Assembly: GCA_037140475.1 (NCBI GenBank)
Contig: JBAXEJ010000005.1
Coordinates: 1 to 64,000 of the forward strand
Direction: 5' to 3'
Length of the DNA stretch: 64,000 nucleotides
DNA from: PALSA-1006 sp037140475
GTDB lineage: Bacteria; Pseudomonadota; Gammaproteobacteria; Burkholderiales; Gallionellaceae
How positions within the stretch are numbered: the first letter of the stretch is position 1; every line of letters starts with the position of its first letter. Under the pieces are notes generated by a model. That model saw only the letters and a list, made by a program, of their open reading frames with translations. It was not told the DNA's origin and made no database searches. A program made the position numbers and the translations under genes. Of this stretch, positions 12,954 through 21,790 are shown one piece after another.

Positions 12954-14808
12954 TTTTATTTCCTATCGCTGCATCGTTATTGTCGAGATGCTGGGGCATC
13001 CAAATGGTGACGGAGGTCCCTACTCCCTGCGTGCTTTCAACTTTTACTTGACCACCGTGCTGCTCAATAATTTCTTGCACAATACTCATACCCAATCCCG
13101 TGCCCGGAATCTTGCCGGAACTGTCTGCACGATAAAACCGCTCAAAGACGCGCGCCAACTGCTCTGGAGTCATGCCCATGCCTTGGTCTGCAATACGAAT
13201 TCCAACCATTTCAACTGCAGAGGGCTGAACACTTTGCTCCCGCACCACTTCGATGCTTACTGCACCCGGTGCTGCAGAGTATTTATAAGCATTGGAAATA
13301 ATGTTCATCAAAGCCTGCAACATTTTGTAACGGTCAGCAAAAATAAATACGGGCTCTGGCAAATGAGCGATCGTTGGCCGAGGCCGATTGTTGGGCGTCT
13401 TGTAGCTCGCCACCACCTCTTCCAGCACATCTGTCAGCACTAACGGAACCATGACAAAATCTTTACCACCACGATCCTCAATGCGCGCTAAATCGAGCAA
13501 CTCATTGATAATCGAAATCATCAATTCCGACTGAGTGTAAATTATTTGCAAAAACTCGCGTCGCTCTTCTTCTGAAAATTCTTGCGCTAACAAAATTTCA
13601 GAGTAGCCGTAAATGCTCGACATGGGCGTGCGCAACTCATGTGCCGCCGTCGAGAGAAACTCGCTCTTCATCCGTTCGACCTCGGTTTCGTGTGTGATGT
13701 CGCGGAAGTACAGAATCTGCGACACGGACTTTGACTGAGACTCACGCAAACCCACTTCTAAAACTCGTTTTTCGGGTATATCCGTTTCAAAAACATGGCG
13801 CGTAACCATACCCTGCTCTTCGTTTTTTAATGCGCTCGCACGAAGTTTTTCAAAACCCGGAAAGCCCAATCCTTGGCTACATTGCTTTAACAGTCGTTCG
13901 GTAAAAGCGGCTTCGCTCATACCGACCATGTCTCTTTTTTCCAGACCCGTAAGCTTAGTAAAAGCGGGGCTAGCATATTTAACGCAGCGGTTCGCATCAA
14001 ACGAAACAAAGCCATCCGGGCTTAATGCAAAAATTCCATTGAGTTGTTCGTTACGGTCATCTGCTTGGTTTTTAGCCAGCTCGGCAAGCATCTGTGCCTT
14101 TAGGCGGGCATCGTTCTCGATTTGTAGTTGCTGATGGTTTTCACCAATCTGTTGCGCCATACGGTTGAAGGCAAGCGCAGTATCCGCAAGCTCATCGCTA
14201 CCCGCAACATTCACGCGATACTCAAAATTCCCTAAGGCGAAATGCCGCGTCGCCTCGCGTAGCTCGCTCAGCTGCTTCACCAGAAAGCTTCCCAACAACC
14301 AAGAAAAAATTGCCACCAACAGCATTTCCAAACCGGCAATACCCGCAGCCCAGCGTTTAGCCGAATCAAGCAAGATATGCAACGGCGCAAGCGATACAGT
14401 GAGTTGTACCTCGCCGTGCTTGATGCCACCCGCCATCACTGGGGCAGACCAATCGTAATAACCATTTGTCACCTGCGAAACCTGCTCGACTTGATGAAAG
14501 TGATGTGACATGACCTTACCATCGCCATGTTCCGCGAGCACCCTGCCACTAAAATCGACAATGCGAATCCGATCAATTTGACCCGTGCTAATCGCCTCAC
14601 TCACCAAACTATCCAGCGTGGCGAGGTCCTGAGAAATGAGTGCATCTTTCGATGCCGCCGCCAACAACTGCGCCCCCAAGCGCACTCGCTGCGTTAGCTC
14701 AGTCTCACTTGATTCGCGCAAATTCGATAGGGCACTACCCACCAGAACGGCCAGCAAGGCCAATTCAATGACGGCGACACCCAAAATCGTTTTAGTGCGA
14801 AAGCGCAT
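12937..14808 (-). CDS. Membrane sensor histidine kinase with periplasmic sensor, HAMP and PAS
   Basis: A 623-residue kinase. TM1 is about residues 8-28, a periplasmic region of roughly 30-150 follows, TM2 is about 155-177, then HAMP (about 178-230), a coiled stretch, PAS (about 252-370, LSPDGFVSFD), HisKA with His390 in STAAHELRTPM, and HATPase to about 610 with GTGLGMSIV. The PAS-kinase half is clearly paralogous to the soluble kinase at 15736-17643. It follows, after 82 bases, a PhnD-like periplasmic binding protein gene. The periplasmic domain is therefore a candidate receptor for that protein, as in LuxQ/LuxP or TorS/TorT (inference). There is no receiver domain in the chain. Confidence 0.92.
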   Translation of the reverse strand: MRFRTKTILGVAVIELALLAVLVGSALSNLRESSETELTQRVRLGAQLLAAASKDALISQDLATLDSLVSEAISTGQIDRIRIVDFSGRVLAEHGDGKVMSHHFHQVEQVSQVTNGYYDWSAPVMAGGIKHGEVQLTVSLAPLHILLDSAKRWAAGIAGLEMLLVAIFSWLLGSFLVKQLSELREATRHFALGNFEYRVNVAGSDELADTALAFNRMAQQIGENHQQLQIENDARLKAQMLAELAKNQADDRNEQLNGIFALSPDGFVSFDANRCVKYASPAFTKLTGLEKRDMVGMSEAAFTERLLKQCSQGLGFPGFEKLRASALKNEEQGMVTRHVFETDIPEKRVLEVGLRESQSKSVSQILYFRDITHETEVERMKSEFLSTAAHELRTPMSSIYGYSEILLAQEFSEEERREFLQIIYTQSELMISIINELLDLARIEDRGGKDFVMVPLVLTDVLEEVVASYKTPNNRPRPTIAHLPEPVFIFADRYKMLQALMNIISNAYKYSAAPGAVSIEVVREQSVQPSAVEMVGIRIADQGMGMTPEQLARVFERFYRADSSGKIPGTGLGMSIVQEIIEQHGGQVKVESTQGVGTSVTIWMPQHLDNNDAAIGNKNENKA

Positions 14809-14890
14809 GATGCTCCATTAATCGAATGAAGCGCTGCGTAAGTATTTTTGCTCCCTCTCCCAGTGAGAGTGGGCCTTAATCAGCGCTTGC

Positions 14891-15739
14891 TTAGTTTTTG
14901 CTGTAACGCTCTAACAATTTAATGTCTAGCGATCTAATGTCATTCCAGTCTTTGTCTTGCGCGGCAACAAACCCTTTAAAAGCTAAGGGTGCTAGCAGCG
15001 CTTGACCTGCCGCATCATCCGCTATCGATTGCATGGCGGCTAGCACTTTTGCAACAATGGCTGGCGGTACACGGGGATGCGCAGCAAAGGCATGGGGCGT
15101 GTAGGCTGGAGTTTCTGACAGCACACGCAACGCATCACGAATCTCCGGCGGATTAGCCTCAAGCGTACGCTGAATGCCACCACCCGCTTCTTGCAAGCCA
15201 GAAGCCACAGCGCGATAAACCGAGTCATGCGAGGCGACAAATTTTGCTTCAATCACAATATTTAAGCGACCGAATTCTGCTTGCGGCAAGATGCTCGCTG
15301 CAAATGCAGCGGGTGCAGGAAACACGACGGTTTTTCCGGCAAGATCAGCGGGCTTTTGATACGGGCTATCTTTGCGCACCACTAAAATACCTTTTATTTT
15401 GCGGTCTTTTTCTTTAGAGAATGCTTGATAGTTATTGCCCTTATGAAACACCACATAGTGATAAGGATTCATGTAAGCAAAGTCGAATTCTTCCTGCCCC
15501 AAGCGGCCTTCAAAAGTAGGAATGTTGGCCGCTGTTCTAAAGACCAATGGCACGCCTGAACGCTTGCTGATTTCGGCCAACAGTGGCCCCCACTCCTCAG
15601 CTAATTTACTTGCCGCTTGTTGCGGCACAATGCCAAAGGTATAGGATTTGGCGGTCTCAACTGCCTGCGCCTGCCCCAACACGGCCATCGCAGCTACAAT
15701 TGCCATCATCTTGATTGTATTGATTAATAAATATTTCAT
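14891..15739 (-). CDS. Orphan PhnD-like periplasmic substrate-binding protein
   Basis: A 282-residue protein with a signal peptide (about 1-26, cleavage near GQAQA-VE). It has the phosphate/phosphite/phosphonate-binding fold signature: YTFGIVPQQ, then NPYHYVVF and DLAGKTVVFPAPAAFA. PhnD proteins normally feed an ABC importer, but no permease or ATPase gene is near. Instead it lies between two paralogous kinases, overlapping the stop of the upstream kinase as ATGA. This argues for a sensory role, delivering ligand occupancy to the periplasmic domain of the kinase at 12937-14808. The ligand cannot be told from sequence alone; an oxyanion or phosphonate is the family expectation. Confidence 0.85.
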   Translation of the reverse strand: MKYLLINTIKMMAIVAAMAVLGQAQAVETAKSYTFGIVPQQAASKLAEEWGPLLAEISKRSGVPLVFRTAANIPTFEGRLGQEEFDFAYMNPYHYVVFHKGNNYQAFSKEKDRKIKGILVVRKDSPYQKPADLAGKTVVFPAPAAFAASILPQAEFGRLNIVIEAKFVASHDSVYRAVASGLQEAGGGIQRTLEANPPEIRDALRVLSETPAYTPHAFAAHPRVPPAIVAKVLAAMQSIADDAAGQALLAPLAFKGFVAAQDKDWNDIRSLDIKLLERYSKN

Positions 15740-17643
15740 TGCTCACCTCCATATACGCCTTGCTTACTCCCATACGGCATCCATATTGTGACTGCCGTGC
15801 CTTGTCCTGCCTTGCTTTCAACTTCAACCTGTCCGCCATGTAACTCGACAATTTCTTTAACGATGCTCATCCCCAAGCCCGTCCCCGGAATCTTTCCTGA
15901 GGTGTCCGCACGGTAAAAACGTTCATAGATGCGCTTAAGTTGCGCCTCTGTCATGCCGATACCCTGATCGCGAATGCGCACCCCCACCATTGGCTCATCG
16001 GCATCCGTTTGATTTGGGGTGAGTGGGCAAATGACTTCCATCACCACGTCACGCCCGTCGGGGGAATATTTAAAGGCATTAGAGAGTATGTTGGTGATGG
16101 CCTGCGTCATTTTCGAACGATCAGCTTTTAACCACACGGCGCTATCTTTATCGATCTTGCATTTACAAACTCTGCCATCCGCAGATTTAAAACCTGTTCG
16201 AATTTCTTGCAGCAACTCAGTCAGCTCAATCGGCGCAAAGATAAAATCTTTGCCTCGTCTTGCTTCAATGCGTGCAATGTCGAGCAGTTCATTGATGATC
16301 GAGGCCATTAGTTCCGATTGTTTGAAAATCGTTTGCAGGAATTCTTGCTGCTCTTCCTCGTTTATCTGTTGAGTCAGCAAAACCTCGCTAAAGCCATAGA
16401 TGCTCGCCATCGGCGTGCGCAACTCGTGCGCCGCTGTGGAGAGAAACTCGCTCTTCATGCGATCAACCTGCGACTCATGGGTAATATCACGAAAATATAG
16501 AATGCTCGACACCGCGTTGGCATTGCTGTCTCGCAGTATGACTTCCAAAATTTTGGTAGCTGGCAAGGTCAGCTCAATGATGTCGCGAATTGTCGTGTCA
16601 GAAGATTTAGTCGAGCTACGTAATTTGCTTATGCCTCTAAATTGATCTGTACCCAGACAGATGCGATTGAGCATTTGCGAGAACGCCTCTTCACTCTTAC
16701 CAATTAATTGTGCTGGCTCAATTTCGGTCATCCGCGTAAAGGCAGGGTTCACGTATGAAACTTGCCTAGCATGATCGAAAGACACAAAGCCATCTGGGCT
16801 CAATTCGAAAATCGCATTTAACAATTCGGTGCGTACCCCGAGTGCCAACTCAATAGACTTACGCTCGGTAATATCCACATAGCTACCCACCATACGCAGT
16901 GGCTTGCCGCTGGCATCGCGCTCAACCACGTTGCCACGATCTTGCACCCAGGCAGTGCGCCCATCCTTCATTTTCATACGATGCTCACTGTGATAGGAGC
17001 CTTCGCCCGACAAGCACCGGTCTATTTTTTCAAACACCGCCGCTTTGTCTTCTTCATACAACAAATCTGAAAACACTTCGATTGAGTGCTGCAAATAACC
17101 ATCATCCAAGCCAGCAATCTGGCACCATTTTTTGTTGTGTAAAACGGTCCCTAATGAAATATCCCAATCCCACACACCCTCTCCTGTCGCCTCCATCACA
17201 TAACTTAATCGGCGCTCGCTCTCTTCTAGTTTGCGCTGTGCTTTTTTTAGCTCCGTCACATCGTTGGCAATCACCAATATTTGTTTTTTACCGTCCGCAG
17301 TGGTCAGTGGTTTTTTGATGGATTGGAAATAATGTGTTTCTCCTGTTGCGGCATTGGTTGATTCTTCCAGCACCACCTGTGTCTCGTTCTGCGACATGAT
17401 GTCGCGCACGTTCTGCAAATAAAAGGCGACCTGCTCGGCGTTGGGATTAAAGGCACCATCGTCTTTGCCAACCAACTGCTCTGGCGTGGTGCCATACAAA
17501 TTGGCTAAGGCACGATTGCCGATCAAAAACTTCCCATTCCAATCTTTCATCAAAATGATGTTTGGGTTTTCGTCGATCACGGTACGTAGCAAGCTATTCG
17601 CACGTATCAACTCAGCTTTGAGATCGTCATTTTGCTGATTCAT
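15736..17643 (-). CDS. Soluble three-PAS sensor histidine kinase
   Basis: A 635-residue kinase with no membrane segment. PAS 1 is about residues 12-132, PAS 2 about 145-262 (PAS_3-like, EGVWDWD), PAS 3 about 270-390 (LSPDGFVSFD), HisKA has His406 in STAAHELRTPM, and HATPase runs to about 628 with IRDQGIGM and GTGLGMSIV. The last 360 residues parallel the membrane kinase at 12937-14808, so one arose from the other. The start overlaps the GGDEF gene's stop (ATGA) and the end overlaps the PhnD-like gene's start (ATGA), making a tightly coupled set. Likely partners are the CheY-like (19114) and HTH-receiver (19476) proteins of the same operon (inference). Confidence 0.92.
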   Translation of the reverse strand: MNQQNDDLKAELIRANSLLRTVIDENPNIILMKDWNGKFLIGNRALANLYGTTPEQLVGKDDGAFNPNAEQVAFYLQNVRDIMSQNETQVVLEESTNAATGETHYFQSIKKPLTTADGKKQILVIANDVTELKKAQRKLEESERRLSYVMEATGEGVWDWDISLGTVLHNKKWCQIAGLDDGYLQHSIEVFSDLLYEEDKAAVFEKIDRCLSGEGSYHSEHRMKMKDGRTAWVQDRGNVVERDASGKPLRMVGSYVDITERKSIELALGVRTELLNAIFELSPDGFVSFDHARQVSYVNPAFTRMTEIEPAQLIGKSEEAFSQMLNRICLGTDQFRGISKLRSSTKSSDTTIRDIIELTLPATKILEVILRDSNANAVSSILYFRDITHESQVDRMKSEFLSTAAHELRTPMASIYGFSEVLLTQQINEEEQQEFLQTIFKQSELMASIINELLDIARIEARRGKDFIFAPIELTELLQEIRTGFKSADGRVCKCKIDKDSAVWLKADRSKMTQAITNILSNAFKYSPDGRDVVMEVICPLTPNQTDADEPMVGVRIRDQGIGMTEAQLKRIYERFYRADTSGKIPGTGLGMSIVKEIVELHGGQVEVESKAGQGTAVTIWMPYGSKQGVYGGEQ

Positions 17644-19106
17644 AGTGCGATTTCCTTCTCTGCGGCGGGCTCAATATCCGCGTGAATGAGGTAACGATTT
17701 CCACCCAGCGCTTTAGCTTGATACATGGCCTCATCTGCCATTTTTAACAGCGTCACTTCGTTATCACCATGACGTGGATATTCAGCGCAACCCAAACTTG
17801 CACCTATGGTGATGAGCTCACCTTTCACAATCATCGGCTGGGCAACGGCCGTGATAATTCGCTGGCAAATAACGCCAATACTTTCTGCCGTAGCGAGCGC
17901 GGGTAAAACTAAAATAAACTCATCGCCCCCCATTCGTGCGACAGTGTCGATGTCCCGCATTTCACTCTGCAGCCTAAGTGCCACCGTTTTCAGCACTTCA
18001 TCGCCCACTTGATGCCCATGGGTGTCGTTAATGATCTTGAAGTTGTCGAGATCCATGAAAATGACGGTAAATTTTGTTTCGCTGCGATGCGCAAAGGCGA
18101 ACGCCTGCCGCAAGCGATCTTCTAGCAGTAAGCGATTCGGCAAGCCCGTTAAGCTGTCATGATAGGCAAGATGGGCCAGCTGATTTTCTACTGTGAGCAA
18201 TTTAGTCAAATCAGAAAAAACACCAATGTAAGTCACGATGCGGCCTTCTGAATCCCGCGCTGGGCTCACCGATAACCACTCTGGATAAACCTCGCCATTT
18301 TTTTTGCGATTAAAAATCTTACCCTGCCACATCTCTTTTTCTTTCAGGGTTTTCCAAAACTCTTTATAAAAATCTTCGTCTTGCTTTCCTGATCTTAGGA
18401 TACTTGGAGATTGTCCGATCACTTCATCTGAGTTGTAACCGGTGATACGGCAAAACGCCGGATTGACCGCCAATATCACGCCCTTTATGTCGGTAATCAT
18501 CACGCCTTCAAGTGCGTTATTGAGCACCATCGATGATATTTTGTTATCAAATTCACTCTCGCGTAGCGGTGTGACGTCGCGCAACACCCAATGCAAATGT
18601 TGAATCTCTCCCTCGTGAGCTATCGGCAAAACCTGCGCCAACGTCATCAGAATTGATTTCTCCTTACTTAAACTTCTCCAATGCAATTCAACATCGCCCT
18701 CATGGATTTTTTTGTTTTCTACGGCATTGACCAACAACGCGGAAAAATTTGTGCGATGCGAGGCAATCACCCAATTCTCGAGCATCGTATTTATTAATTT
18801 TTCTTCGGGAGCGAGCGCCGCACTTGCGGGATTCGTTTGCACAACTTTTCCCAGATCGTCAGTCACAATATGAATGTCACGCGAGTTGTTAATGAGCTCC
18901 TGATATTCATTGCGGCCTTCTAACAAGCGATTGCTTGATTCAAGCAATGCCTCGTAGTGGCTCTCTAACTCGCCATTACGTTCTAGCACCTGCTGCAAAT
19001 CTTCGGCATAGCGATAGAGTTGATCATGTAAGGCAACCCCACGATCACTGCCAGGCAAACGGATCGTCTGTCCGCCCGCTGGTTTTGTCTTGTCTAGATT
19101 GCTCAT
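17640..19106 (-). CDS. PAS-PAS-GGDEF diguanylate cyclase
   Basis: A 488-residue soluble protein: N-terminal coiled region (about 25-75), a PAS-like segment (about 65-180), a well-conserved PAS (about 190-305) and a GGDEF domain (about 312-480). The active site is an intact GGDEF at 393-397, with a product-inhibition I-site RDID at 384-387 at the canonical five-residue spacing. It should make cyclic-di-GMP and be feedback inhibited. It is the only GGDEF protein in the window, against three HD-GYP proteins. It starts seven bases after the CheY-like gene's stop and overlaps the following kinase start by four bases. Confidence 0.93.
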   Translation of the reverse strand: MSNLDKTKPAGGQTIRLPGSDRGVALHDQLYRYAEDLQQVLERNGELESHYEALLESSNRLLEGRNEYQELINNSRDIHIVTDDLGKVVQTNPASAALAPEEKLINTMLENWVIASHRTNFSALLVNAVENKKIHEGDVELHWRSLSKEKSILMTLAQVLPIAHEGEIQHLHWVLRDVTPLRESEFDNKISSMVLNNALEGVMITDIKGVILAVNPAFCRITGYNSDEVIGQSPSILRSGKQDEDFYKEFWKTLKEKEMWQGKIFNRKKNGEVYPEWLSVSPARDSEGRIVTYIGVFSDLTKLLTVENQLAHLAYHDSLTGLPNRLLLEDRLRQAFAFAHRSETKFTVIFMDLDNFKIINDTHGHQVGDEVLKTVALRLQSEMRDIDTVARMGGDEFILVLPALATAESIGVICQRIITAVAQPMIVKGELITIGASLGCAEYPRHGDNEVTLLKMADEAMYQAKALGGNRYLIHADIEPAAEKEIAL

Positions 19107-19113
19107 GCCAGCC

Positions 19114-19479
19114 TCACTTTCCGAGTACTTCCTTAATGTGCGTCACCAACTGCAAGGGGCTAAATGGCTTAATAAAGTACGCGTCCGCCCCCCGCTTTAT
19201 ACCGTCGTCATAGTCTTGCACCTGACCCCGCGCCGTCACCATAATGACCTTGATATGGCTTAACTCTGGATTGCCCTTTACTTCATCTAGCACGGCCAAG
19301 CCATTCATTTCGCCAGGCATCATCACATCAAGCACCACTAAATCTGGCTTGATTTGCTGAATGATTTTCAGCGCACTGGTGCCCTCTTCCGCCTCAAACA
19401 CATCAAAGCCCTTACCTAACGTGATGCGGACCAAACGACGAATATCGGAATGGTCATCAACTAGCAATATCTTTTTCAT
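19114..19479 (-). CDS. CheY-like single-domain response regulator
   Basis: A 121-residue stand-alone receiver: DD at 8-9, phospho-acceptor Asp51 in VVLDVMMP, Thr in VTARG and Lys in FIKPF. One residue is inserted between MMP and MNG compared with most receivers (MMPGEMNG). There is no output domain, so it probably shuttles phosphate or binds a partner. The start overlaps the end of the HTH-receiver gene by four bases. Cognate kinases are probably those at 15736 and 12937. It is not next to chemotaxis genes, so calling it CheY would be over-interpretation. Confidence 0.92.
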   Translation of the reverse strand: MKKILLVDDHSDIRRLVRITLGKGFDVFEAEEGTSALKIIQQIKPDLVVLDVMMPGEMNGLAVLDEVKGNPELSHIKVIMVTARGQVQDYDDGIKRGADAYFIKPFSPLQLVTHIKEVLGK

Positions 19480-20135
19480 ACAGCCTCCTGTGAATGTAAT
19501 TTTTGACGCTCTGCCTGTAGTGCTTCAGCAATGTCAGCTAGGCGCTGGAAGTGAATCGGCTTCGCTAGAATAGTGACGCCTTCAGGCACGCCGCCGTGGC
19601 GCGCTATTTCCTCTTGATCCAGTCCGCTCACAATGACAATTTTTATTTTTGCCAATTCAGGCATGCTACAAATGGCATAAAGCATACGAAAACCATCCAT
19701 GCCGAGCATATTAAGATCGGTAATCAGCAAGTCAGGCTGGTCACGACCAATACGCACCAACGCCTCGTAGCCATCCACCGCAGTGGCGAAGTCTGGCTTC
19801 ATAGGCCATCGCCGTAGATTAATTTCGTATAACCTTCTTAAATTTGCCTCGTCTTCAACGATCAAAATTTTTAATGGTGAGACAGACGCGGCCTCTACGG
19901 GCTTCACTGCTAACTTCTCCGCACTTTCTGCCGCAGGAAAAATACGCACCGAAGGACTCGCCAGCAGTTTTTCAACTGATTGCCTCGTAATGCGACGATG
20001 CCCGCCATCTGTTTTCCATGCTTCCAACAACCCACTCTCGGCCCACAACTGCGCCGTGCGCAAAGACACCGAGAGCATCTCCGCCGCCTCGCTGGTGGTA
20101 CAAAATGTTTTGGGATTGGTTTTACTGTGCGCCAT
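19476..20135 (-). CDS. MerR/excisionase-type HTH fused to a receiver domain
   Basis: A 219-residue protein with the reverse of the usual order. Residues 11-60 form a MerR/excisionase-like helix-turn-helix (TTSEAAEMLSVS, then GGHRRI, the wing typical of this family). After a linker, residues 87-210 form a receiver with ED at 94-95, Asp140 in LLITDLNM and Lys in LAKPI. It is the first gene of the minus-strand operon, with a good AGGAG six bases before the ATG, so it is a candidate autoregulator of the operon and of the divergent gene at 20358. The domains are clear; the targets are inference. Confidence 0.88.
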   Translation of the reverse strand: MAHSKTNPKTFCTTSEAAEMLSVSLRTAQLWAESGLLEAWKTDGGHRRITRQSVEKLLASPSVRIFPAAESAEKLAVKPVEAASVSPLKILIVEDEANLRRLYEINLRRWPMKPDFATAVDGYEALVRIGRDQPDLLITDLNMLGMDGFRMLYAICSMPELAKIKIVIVSGLDQEEIARHGGVPEGVTILAKPIHFQRLADIAEALQAERQKLHSQEAV

Positions 20136-20357
20136 GACATCTCCTACATGAATTAACTAATTTACAAGTTCTAATAACTATCAATTTACGCGCCATCTTA
20201 TCAATACGCAACACTTATTATCATTTTTATTCATTAATCTGCTAGAATGCGATCTGGTCGATAAGCGACTAGATCGACTCAGGTTCTTTTTCAGCACAGC
20301 ACGGTCGTTAATTTCACCGATAAATCGGCATGATGTAACGCAAGAACAGGGGAAATA
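20136..20357. other. Divergent promoter region, 222 bp, AT-rich
   Basis: This AT-rich gap separates the leftward HTH-receiver operon from the rightward 5TM-HD-GYP gene and must hold both promoters. On the plus strand TAGAAT at 20243-20248 is a possible -10. On the minus strand TTGCGT and TAAATT with a 17-base spacer are a weak candidate pair. A GTCGAT/ATCGAC inverted repeat spans 20257-20278. None is strong enough to name as a definite site. Confidence 0.35.
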
Positions 20358-21572
20358 ATGCACTACTTACTCTCGATACTTTCAGCAGGGCAAACCACCG
20401 TTGCGCTGATCATCTTCATCCTGCTAGGCGAGGTCTTAACGCACTCTCGGCTCACCCCTCAGCAAAAGTTTTGGGTTCGTGCCATCCCCCTGGCCTTACT
20501 AGGTGTAGTAGCGCTAAACCTCCATCTTCATGTAGTGACAGATGGCGTATTTATTGATCTTCGAGGTGCCGCAATCGCCATTGCCACGCTGTTTGGCGGC
20601 CTCGCCGTTGGCGCTATCGCTACGGTCGCCGAACTCATCACACGATTTCTCATCGGCGGCGAGGCGACTGTGGCCGACAGCTTTGGCATCGTTACGAACT
20701 TCGCCTTGAGTGCCGCCGTTTTTCACTTCTTGATGAAAGATAATGTTGAGAATATCACCCTTAAGTGGATTCTCCTCGCGGGTTTGCTAGTCGGGGTAGC
20801 CGAGGCGATTTTCTTGCTCTTAATTGAGCCCTTGCCTTACGGTGTAGCGTTGTTCAACGAAGTTGGCATTCAGTTAATGGCTGTGCAACTTATCTCAACC
20901 GCCTTGTTTGGCTGGGTGCTTAAATCGCAAGATGATCATCAACGCAACATTGATACGTTGGAACAAAACGCCAAACAGCAAAGTGAAAATTTTCATCAAA
21001 TTGTAGGCGCACTTTCCAGCGCCATGGCGCATCGAGACCCCACCACCGCCGGTCACGAAAAACGTGTTGCAGAATTCGCGGTTGCGGTTGGCCGGCATCT
21101 TGGGCTAGATGAAAGCCGTCTAGAGGGGCTCTATCTTGCATCCCTCGTACACGATATTGGACAGATTACCATTCCCACGGAAATATTGACGCGCACGCGA
21201 TGCTTGCGCCCTGAAGAATTTGAACTCATTAAACAACATTCAACAGCAGGTTACGAGATCCTCAATGAGGTGAACTCCCCTTGGCCACTGGCCCAAATGA
21301 TAGTCGAACATCACGAAAATTTTGATGGTAGCGGCTACCCGAAGGGACTAAAGGGTGATGAGATATTGCTTGAAGCGAGAATCATTCGAGTGTGCGATAG
21401 TCTAGATGCCATGACGTCGCATCGTCCCTTTAGAAAGGCTCACCGCGAGGAAGAGGCCATCGCGCAATTGCAGCTCAAAAGCGGCAGCGAGTTTGATCCC
21501 GAAATTGTGACGGCCTGTATTAGATTTTTGATATTGGGTCGCGATACACCCGAACTATTTAGTGGCATTTGA
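20358..21572 (+). CDS. LytS-type 5TM sensor fused to HD-GYP domain
   Basis: A 404-residue membrane protein. Residues 1-190 hold five to six hydrophobic helices with the 5TMR-LYT pattern (DLRGAAIAIATLFGG and AELITRFLIGG), a module known from LytS-like and other bacterial receptors. A helical linker (about 190-220) leads to an HD-GYP domain (about 215-400) with HD at 265-266 and GYP at 326-328. The metal/substrate motif reads HDIGQ rather than HDIGK, so activity is probable but not certain. AGGGGAAATA precedes the ATG. It is divergent from the HTH-receiver operon. It probably links an envelope signal to cyclic-di-GMP turnover. Confidence 0.88.
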   Translation: MHYLLSILSAGQTTVALIIFILLGEVLTHSRLTPQQKFWVRAIPLALLGVVALNLHLHVVTDGVFIDLRGAAIAIATLFGGLAVGAIATVAELITRFLIGGEATVADSFGIVTNFALSAAVFHFLMKDNVENITLKWILLAGLLVGVAEAIFLLLIEPLPYGVALFNEVGIQLMAVQLISTALFGWVLKSQDDHQRNIDTLEQNAKQQSENFHQIVGALSSAMAHRDPTTAGHEKRVAEFAVAVGRHLGLDESRLEGLYLASLVHDIGQITIPTEILTRTRCLRPEEFELIKQHSTAGYEILNEVNSPWPLAQMIVEHHENFDGSGYPKGLKGDEILLEARIIRVCDSLDAMTSHRPFRKAHREEEAIAQLQLKSGSEFDPEIVTACIRFLILGRDTPELFSGI

Positions 21573-21652
21573 GGCATCGGTAAATCAAGAGGGGGTTAGC
21601 CTGACGGGCTAAAGGAGACCTCTAATGAGTATCAACAGAAAGTGAGCTTGCT

Positions 21653-21790
21653 ATGAATATTTCTTGCACCAAAAAAGTCGCTCAAATTATGAGTGGGGCA
21701 CCCGTTACGGTGGATGTTAATTCTCCACTCAGTGATGCCGCTGAAAAAATGGAGCAGAAAATAATCAGTAGTTTGCCAATCCTACCATGA
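21653..21790 (+). pseudogene. Truncated CBS-domain reading frame (45 residues)
   Basis: ATG at 21653 opens a 45-codon frame whose product matches the first half of a CBS domain: KKVAQIMSGAPVTVDV, then SPLSDAAEKM and IISSLPIL. It stops where the second half (VD--G-LVG-IT--D) should begin. The TGA overlaps the ATG of the following GAF-HD-GYP gene (ATGA), so translation may be coupled. Upstream, AGGAG at 21613-21617 serves a six-codon mini-frame (21625-21645) instead. Either this is a remnant of a CBS gene or a short peptide kept as a translational leader. The truncation is seen directly; function is unknown. Confidence 0.6.

Noticed and set aside
19114..19479. Naming the single-domain receiver CheY.
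   Set aside because: It is embedded in a kinase/GGDEF operon, not with chemotaxis genes, and has an atypical insertion after MMP.
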